In this document: piece by piece, positions 58,547 through 64,000 of the stretch
Position numbering within the stretch: position 1 is the first letter of the stretch
How the letters are laid out: each line of letters starts with the position of its first letter
DNA from: Pontibacillus halophilus JSM 076056 = DSM 19796
GTDB lineage: Bacteria; Bacillota; Bacilli; Bacillales; BH030062
NCBI RefSeq assembly: GCF_000425205.1
Contig: NZ_AULI01000006.1
Coordinates: 62,001 to 126,000, forward strand
Length of the DNA stretch: 64,000 nucleotides
Direction of reading: 5' to 3'
Position numbers and translations under genes: made by a program
Notes under the pieces: generated by a model
Told to the model about the DNA's origin: nothing
Seen by the model: the letters and a program-made list of their open reading frames with translations, nothing else
Databases searched by the model: none

Positions 58547-61420
58547 TCAACGTGACACTTTTTCCTTCTGGTGCAATCGCTCTTCCATCCGCTTACGATC
58601 TCGTTCTAGCACTGGCCCTAAATAGTGACCTGTGTAGGATTGTTTCTGTTCTGCAATCTCTTCTGGAGTACCAGTCGCGATAATTTCGCCACCTTTCTCC
58701 CCACCTTCAGGACCAAGGTCAATAATATGATCAGCCGCTTTGATAATGTCGAGGTTGTGTTCAATGATAAGAACCGTATCCCCATTCTTCACTAATCGCT
58801 GCAACACTTTCAATAAGCGCGAGATATCGTCCACATGCAACCCTGTTGTGGGTTCATCCAAGATATAGAGTGACTTTCCTGTGGAACGACGATGAAGCTC
58901 ACTTGCCAACTTAACACGCTGAGCCTCTCCTCCAGATAACGTCGTAGCTGGTTGGCCTAAGCGGATGTAGCCTAGTCCTACATCAAAGACGGTTGAAAGC
59001 TTCCGTTTAATTTTTGGAATGTTTTCGAAGAACTCATACGCCTCTTCAATTGTCATTTCCAACACGTCAGCAATACTCTTGTTCTTATATTTCACTTCTA
59101 ACGTCTCACGGTTGTATCGCTTGCCATCGCATATCTCACATGGAACATACACATCTGGGAGGAAGTGCATCTCAATCTTAATAATACCGTCTCCTCGACA
59201 CGCTTCACAACGACCACCCTTGACGTTAAAGCTGAAGCGTCCCTTCTTGTACCCGCGAATCTTCGCTTCATTGGTCTGAGCAAATACGTCTCTGATGTCG
59301 TCGAAGACACCTGTATAGGTCGCAGGATTGGAACGTGGTGTTCTACCGATTGGAGACTGGTCAATGTTAATCACTTTCTCAAGATGCTCCATGCCTTTAA
59401 TTTCTTTATGCTTACCAGGTTTCACCTTGCTTCGATGAAGGTTCTGAGATAAAGACTTCAAGAGAATTTCGTTCACTAGCGTACTCTTACCAGACCCAGA
59501 TACGCCCGTCACTGTCGTCATCATCCCAAGTGGCAACGTCGCGTTTACACCCTTCAAGTTGTTCTCTTCTGCCCCAACAATTTCAATCGAACGGTCGTCT
59601 TTCACTCTACGCTCAGCTGGAAGGGGAATGAATTTCTCTCCGGATAAATACTGACCAGTTAAGGATTCTTCATCCTTCATCACTTGTTGAGGAGTGCCTT
59701 GAGAAACGATATTTCCTCCATGAGAACCAGCACCTGGACCAATGTCAATTAGATGGTCAGCAGCTAGCATCGTATCCTCATCATGCTCAACGACAATAAG
59801 CGTATTGCCTAAATCACGCATATTCTTCAATGTGTTAATCAGTCGATCGTTGTCTCGCTGGTGTAGACCGATGGATGGTTCATCAAGCACATACAAGACA
59901 CCTGTAAGCGCGGCTCCGATTTGAGTAGCGAGACGAATTCGTTGCGCCTCTCCACCTGACAACGTTCCAGCAGAACGTGACATCGTTAAATACTCTAATC
60001 CGACATTCATTAAGAACTCGAGTCGGTCGCATATTTCCTTTAGAATCATGCGAGCGATTTGCTCTTCCTTTTCAGTTAGCTCAACAGATTCAAAGAACGT
60101 GATGGCGTCCTTAATGGAATAATCCACAACATGACCAATATGATACCCATTAATGAGCACAGCCAAGGACTCTTCCTTCAATCGATACCCTTCACATTTC
60201 GGGCAAGAGCGTTGGGACATATACTTTTCCATTTGTTCACGAATATAATCAGAAGATGTCTCACGGTAACGACGTGCAACATTCGGAACGACGCCTTCAA
60301 AGAAGATTTCATTCTCACGAACTTTGCCGAAGTCATTCTCATAGCGGAAGAATACTTTCTCATCTCCGCTACCATAGAGAATAATATCGAGCTGGTTCTT
60401 AGGAATATCACGGATTGGAATATCCATATCAATGCCGTAATGGTTACAGACACTTTGGAGCATTTGTGGGTAGTACTGTGAACTAGCAGGTTCCCAAGGT
60501 GCTAAGGCATGTTGCTTTAGCGACAAACTCCAATCTGGGATGACAAGGTCCACATCCACTTCCAGTTGCGTTCCAAGTCCATCACAGCGTTCGCAAGCTC
60601 CGTATGGACTGTTAAATGAGAACATCCGAGGTTCCAACTCACCAATGGAAAATCCACAGATCGGACATGCATGATCCTCATTAAAGTACAATTCCTCTCC
60701 ATCAATTACATCCGCAATGGCTTGTCCTTCACCAAGTCGTAAAGCCGTTTCAAGTGAATCGGTAATACGTCCTGTGATTCCTTCTTTAACAGCAATACGG
60801 TCAATGACGACTTCAATAGAGTGCTTCTTGTTCTTATTTAGTTCAAACTCCTCGGTAACTTCCCTCATCTCTCCATCTACACGAAGACGAACATATCCTT
60901 CTTTCTTTAAGCGTTCAAACACTTTCGCATGTGTACCTTTACGTCCAGATACAATTGGTGCAAGGACTTGAATCTTTGTCCGTTTAGGAAACTCCAACAA
61001 GCGGTCGACCATCTGCTGAACAGTTTGTGATGAAATTTCAATTCCGTGATTTGGACAAGTTGGTCGTCCAACACGAGCATATAGAAGACGAAGGTAATCG
61101 TATATTTCCGTTACGGTACCAACCGTTGAACGAGGGTTCTTGCTTGTTGTCTTTTGGTCAATTGAGATGGCCGGTGATAAGCCTTCAATGCTATCCACAT
61201 CAGGCTTATCCATCTGCCCTAAGAACTGTCGAGCATAGGCAGATAGTGATTCTACATACCGGCGCTGCCCTTCCGCGTAGATGGTATCAAAGGCAAGGGA
61301 GGATTTCCCTGAACCTGACAAACCAGTCATCACGATTAAGCTATTTTTTGGGAGGTCAACGTCAACACTTTTTAGGTTGTGGGCTCTTGCGCCTCTTACG
61401 CTGATCGATTTTTGTTCCAT
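58547..61420 (-). CDS. uvrA: Excinuclease ABC subunit A
   Basis: Damage-recognition ATPase of nucleotide excision repair. The 957-residue protein has two ABC modules: Walker [15 protein letters not shown] and [13 protein letters not shown], with signatures [12 protein letters not shown] and [12 protein letters not shown]. Zinc-binding Cys clusters are CPICGF, CERCDG, CPKCEG and [11 protein letters not shown] at 61420 has AGGA 11 nt upstream and gives the exact Bacillus length. An ATG at 61432 overlapping the uvrB stop (ATGA) is the alternative. Confidence 0.96.
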   Translation of the reverse strand: MEQKSISVRGARAHNLKSVDVDLPKNSLIVMTGLSGSGKSSLAFDTIYAEGQRRYVESLSAYARQFLGQMDKPDVDSIEGLSPAISIDQKTTSKNPRSTVGTVTEIYDYLRLLYARVGRPTCPNHGIEISSQTVQQMVDRLLEFPKRTKIQVLAPIVSGRKGTHAKVFERLKKEGYVRLRVDGEMREVTEEFELNKNKKHSIEVVIDRIAVKEGITGRITDSLETALRLGEGQAIADVIDGEELYFNEDHACPICGFSIGELEPRMFSFNSPYGACERCDGLGTQLEVDVDLVIPDWSLSLKQHALAPWEPASSQYYPQMLQSVCNHYGIDMDIPIRDIPKNQLDIILYGSGDEKVFFRYENDFGKVRENEIFFEGVVPNVARRYRETSSDYIREQMEKYMSQRSCPKCEGYRLKEESLAVLINGYHIGHVVDYSIKDAITFFESVELTEKEEQIARMILKEICDRLEFLMNVGLEYLTMSRSAGTLSGGEAQRIRLATQIGAALTGVLYVLDEPSIGLHQRDNDRLINTLKNMRDLGNTLIVVEHDEDTMLAADHLIDIGPGAGSHGGNIVSQGTPQQVMKDEESLTGQYLSGEKFIPLPAERRVKDDRSIEIVGAEENNLKGVNATLPLGMMTTVTGVSGSGKSTLVNEILLKSLSQNLHRSKVKPGKHKEIKGMEHLEKVINIDQSPIGRTPRSNPATYTGVFDDIRDVFAQTNEAKIRGYKKGRFSFNVKGGRCEACRGDGIIKIEMHFLPDVYVPCEICDGKRYNRETLEVKYKNKSIADVLEMTIEEAYEFFENIPKIKRKLSTVFDVGLGYIRLGQPATTLSGGEAQRVKLASELHRRSTGKSLYILDEPTTGLHVDDISRLLKVLQRLVKNGDTVLIIEHNLDIIKAADHIIDLGPEGGEKGGEIIATGTPEEIAEQKQSYTGHYLGPVLERDRKRMEERLHQKEKVSR

Positions 61421-61428
61421 AGACTCGA

Positions 61429-63408
61429 TCATCCTTCCGCTTTAAGTTCCAATAGTAGGTCTCGAAGCTCAGCAGCTCTTTCAAAGTTAAGGTCTTTCGC
61501 AGCCTGCTTCATTTCTTGTTCCATATTTTGAATGACTTGTTCTCGTTCTTTCTTACTCATTTCGGACAAGTTCGGTTTATCATCTTGAGTTTCCTGCTCT
61601 TCAGAGGCAACAGTTGCTTGGATGACGTCCCGAATTTCCTTCTTAATCGTCGTTGGCGTCACGCCATGTTCTTTGTTATAGGCTATTTGTTTCTCTCGAC
61701 GGCGATTCGTTTCCTCGATGGCAATTTCCATTGAATCTGTCATCTTATCTGCGTACATAATGACTTGTCCGTTTTCATTACGCGCGGCTCGACCAATCGT
61801 TTGAATAAGCGAACGTTGTGAACGCAAGAAGCCTTCCTTATCCGCATCTAGAATGGTGACAAGGGAAACTTCAGGTATATCAAGACCTTCACGAAGGAGG
61901 TTGATGCCGACAAGCACATCATACTTGCCGCGTCGTAAGTCTCGAATAATTTCAATTCGTTCTAGCGTCTTAATCTCAGAGTGTAAATAAGCCACTTTAA
62001 TTTCAAGGTCTTTTAAATAAGCTGTTAAATCTTCCGACATCTTCTTCGTCAATGTTGTGACAAGTACTCGTTCATTACGCTCCTTACGAGCATGAATCTC
62101 TCCTACTAAGTCATCAACTTGACCCTGGATAGGACGTACCGTAATTTCTGGGTCTAGTAGACCAGTTGGTCGAATAATCTGTTCTACCATTTCTTCGGTG
62201 TGCTCTTGCTCATAAGGTCCAGGAGTCGCAGACACGTATACGGATTGATTCACTTTCTTCTCATACTCACCAAATGTTAATGGGCGATTATCCAACGCAG
62301 ACGGAAGACGGAAACCGTGGTCAACCAGTACATTTTTACGTGCTTGGTCTCCATTGAACATTCCTCGTATCTGAGGCAAAGTAACGTGCGACTCATCAAC
62401 AATCATCAGAAAGTCTTCTGGGAAATAGTCAATAAGCGTATACGGTGTCGATCCCGCTTCACGTAAAGTTAGATGTCTCGAATAGTTCTCAATACCAGAG
62501 CAAAAGCCCATTTCGCGCATCATCTCTAAGTCATATTGAGTTCGCTGCTCAAGACGTTGAGCTTCTAGAAGTTTGTTCTCTTCTCGGAACTTCTTCAGTT
62601 GTTCATGTAGCTCTGCCTCAATATTCTTAATGGCTACTTTCATCTTTTCTTCGCGAGTTACGAAGTGGGATGCTGGGAAGATTGCTACGTGTTCACGGTC
62701 GCCTAGTATTTCACCTGTGAGCGCATCGACCTCACGAATACGGTCAATTTCGTCACCGAAAAACTCCACACGAATACAATGCTCTTCCCTCGAGGCTGGG
62801 ATTATTTCGACTGAATCCCCTCGCACTCGGAACGTTCCGCGCTGGAAGTCAATGTCGTTCCTCGCATATTGAATATCAACTAAGTCTCGTAGAAGTTGAT
62901 CACGGTCTTTCTCCATCCCCGTTCGGACGGATAGGACTAAATTTCGATACTCTTCAGGAGAACCCAACCCGTAAATACACGAGACACTTGCGACAATAAT
63001 CACGTCATTCCGTTCAAATAGGGATGACGTTGCAGAGTGTCGCAATTTATCAATCTCGTCATTGATATTAGCGTCTTTCTCAATGAAGGTATCCGTTGAA
63101 GGAACATAGGCTTCTGGCTGATAATAGTCGTAATAACTTACAAAATATTCAACTGCATTGTTCGGGAAGAATTCTTTAAACTCGCTGTAAAGCTGACCGG
63201 CCAGCGTTTTGTTATGTGCGATGACCAATGTTGGCTTATTGACTTCTTTAATGACATTGGACATGGTAAATGTCTTTCCCGTACCTGTTGCACCTAGAAG
63301 CGTCTGATGCCGTTCTCCGTTAAGTATTCCTTGCTTAATCTTCTCAATCGCTCGAGGCTGGTCTCCTTGAGGATCATAATTTGAGTGAAGCTGAAACTGA
63401 TTGTTCAA
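61429..63408 (-). CDS. uvrB: Excinuclease ABC subunit B
   Basis: Helicase-fold damage-verification subunit. The 659 residues contain Walker [16 protein letters not shown], the beta-hairpin [26 protein letters not shown], the motif VI region [12 protein letters not shown], and the C-terminal UVR domain ([13 protein letters not shown]). The start is best placed at TTG 63408: GGGAGG lies 9 nt upstream and the following [17 protein letters not shown] matches the family N-terminus. The ATG at 63441 has no ribosome-binding site. Transcription is probably LexA-controlled. Confidence 0.95.
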   Translation of the reverse strand: MNNQFQLHSNYDPQGDQPRAIEKIKQGILNGERHQTLLGATGTGKTFTMSNVIKEVNKPTLVIAHNKTLAGQLYSEFKEFFPNNAVEYFVSYYDYYQPEAYVPSTDTFIEKDANINDEIDKLRHSATSSLFERNDVIIVASVSCIYGLGSPEEYRNLVLSVRTGMEKDRDQLLRDLVDIQYARNDIDFQRGTFRVRGDSVEIIPASREEHCIRVEFFGDEIDRIREVDALTGEILGDREHVAIFPASHFVTREEKMKVAIKNIEAELHEQLKKFREENKLLEAQRLEQRTQYDLEMMREMGFCSGIENYSRHLTLREAGSTPYTLIDYFPEDFLMIVDESHVTLPQIRGMFNGDQARKNVLVDHGFRLPSALDNRPLTFGEYEKKVNQSVYVSATPGPYEQEHTEEMVEQIIRPTGLLDPEITVRPIQGQVDDLVGEIHARKERNERVLVTTLTKKMSEDLTAYLKDLEIKVAYLHSEIKTLERIEIIRDLRRGKYDVLVGINLLREGLDIPEVSLVTILDADKEGFLRSQRSLIQTIGRAARNENGQVIMYADKMTDSMEIAIEETNRRREKQIAYNKEHGVTPTTIKKEIRDVIQATVASEEQETQDDKPNLSEMSKKEREQVIQNMEQEMKQAAKDLNFERAAELRDLLLELKAEG

Positions 63409-63483
63409 ACTGTGCAACCTCCCATCTATTCGACTGAACATACTCGTAGTTTACCACAAAGTTCATTCATTTTAACATTGACA

Positions 63484-63497
63484 CGAACAAACATTCG
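63484..63497 (-). promoter_or_regulatory. LexA (DinR) box upstream of uvrB
   Basis: CGAATGTTTGTTCG on the minus strand matches the Bacillus SOS box CGAAC-N4-GTTCG at 9 of 10 positions. It lies 76 nt before the chosen start codon. Confidence 0.8.
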
Positions 63498-63515
63498 ATT
63501 CATATGCTCATAAAG

Positions 63516-63547
63516 AGAAAAAAGCTATAGCACGAGGCTATAGCTTT
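63516..63547 (-). terminator. Terminator of prfC
   Basis: AAAGCTATAGC pairs perfectly with GCTATAGCTTT, followed by TTT on the minus strand, adjoining the stop codon. Confidence 0.88.
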
Positions 63548-64000
63548 CTATTGACTGTATTCGTTACTCTCAAACAAATCAATTAATTCAATATCAGGGT
63601 GTTTGTCCTTAAACCAGCGCAAGGAGAAATCGTTCTTGAAGAGAGCTAAGTGATTTCCTTCTCGGTCTTTCACAAGCTTACTACGATCATCAAACAAGGA
63701 ATAGTCAACTTGTTCTTCCTTCAACCAGCGTGGTATTCGTTCCCCAATTGTTTCAAAGATCACTTCAACGTTATATTCATTTTTAAGACGGTATTCAAAT
63801 ACATCATATTGAAGCTCTCCAACAGCCCCAACGATATATTCATCCATTTTGGCTCCTCTGAACAATTGGATGGCACCTTCTTGTACGAGCTGCTCCATCC
63901 CTTTCTTAAACTGTTTGGATTTCATAACGTTTTTCACTGTAGCGCGCTTGAACAGTTCTGGCGGGAACTGAGGAAGTTCTTCGTACTCGAACGTATTCTT
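63548..64000 (-). CDS. prfC: Peptide chain release factor 3, C-terminal part (5' end outside window)
   Basis: The frame is open to the window edge, leaving about 150 residues. These match domain III of RF3: FPPELFKRATVKNVMKSKQF, GMEQLVQEGAIQLFR, VGAVGELQYDVFEYRLKNEYNVEV, and IPRWL. RF3 is the GTPase that recycles RF1/RF2 after termination. The GTPase domain lies outside the window. The first in-frame start-like codon here (63937) is internal. Confidence 0.85.
   Translation of the reverse strand, partial: KNTFEYEELPQFPPELFKRATVKNVMKSKQFKKGMEQLVQEGAIQLFRGAKMDEYIVGAVGELQYDVFEYRLKNEYNVEVIFETIGERIPRWLKEEQVDYSLFDDRSKLVKDREGNHLALFKNDFSLRWFKDKHPDIELIDLFESNEYSQ

Noticed and set aside
60131-60481. 116-codon plus-strand frame inside uvrA
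   Set aside because: Antisense shadow of a strongly conserved gene. Similar antisense frames inside gapA, pgk, hisD and ptsI were discarded for the same reason.

Overview
The window is chromosomal DNA from a low-to-moderate GC, endospore-forming-type member of the Bacillaceae. Gene order is the main evidence. It contains cggR-gapA-pgk-tpiA-gpmI-eno, clpP beside tRNA-Arg(CCG), hisZGDBHAFI-yvcD-trxB-yvcI-rapZ-yvcK-whiA-crh, hprK-lgt-yvoD-ppaX-yvoF, yvlBCD, uvrBA, and a BshB2/YojF bacillithiol pair. Protein sequences sit closest in feel to moderately halophilic genera such as Pontibacillus or Halobacillus, but that placement is a guess. No prophage, insertion sequence or CRISPR array was seen. 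Both edges cut genes: the C-terminus of a YfhO-type membrane protein at the left and the C-terminus of release factor 3 at the right.

Layout. 1-1.6 kb: end of yfhO, then secG. 1.7-7.4 kb (+): fruRKA followed by the general PTS genes ptsHI. 7.4-10 kb (+): an arginine-type amino-acid ABC importer (artPQR-like) behind a perfect 18-bp palindrome. 10-14.3 kb (-): a GNAT enzyme, a thioredoxin-like protein, a benzil-reductase-like SDR, and a MutS2-like ATPase without an Smr domain behind a long leader. 14.3-16.9 kb: a small membrane protein, a nucleoside transporter under a guanine-class riboswitch, and a YdcF/DUF218 protein. 17-21 kb (-): the trehalose operon treP-treA-treR. 21.2-28.3 kb (-): the central glycolytic operon. 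28.5-31.6 kb: small proteins, tRNA-Arg, clpP. 31.6-37.7 kb (-): crh, whiA, yvcK, rapZ, NUDIX, trxB, TPR protein. 37.9-44.3 kb (-): histidine biosynthesis. 44.5-46 kb: two membrane proteins. 46.3-51.5 kb (-): a palindromic repeat, then glpD, glpK, glpF and glpP with two GlpP-type antiterminator leaders. 51.5-57.2 kb (-): yvoF-ppaX-yvoD-lgt-hprK and yvlDCB. 57.4-64 kb (-): bshB2-yojF, uvrA-uvrB and prfC.

How it works together. Much of the window is carbon uptake and its control: EI, HPr, Crh, HPr kinase/phosphorylase, fructose and trehalose PTS permeases, glycerol uptake, CggR and the glycolytic operon, with good cre, CggR and TreR-like sites visible.

The most interesting element is at 13.9-14.3 kb. 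The Smr-less MutS2-like gene is preceded by a promoter, a ribosome-binding site, a seven-codon leader ORF (MSVVVLN), a 17-bp perfect helix that covers the leader stop codon, a competing antiterminator-like helix, and two tandem intrinsic terminators, the second directly upstream of a TTG start. This is the anatomy of ribosome-mediated transcription attenuation. MutS2 proteins are known to act on stalled or collided ribosomes, so I propose that this gene is a translation-stress-induced (perhaps antibiotic-induced) ribosome-rescue or splitting factor. That role is inference and untested.
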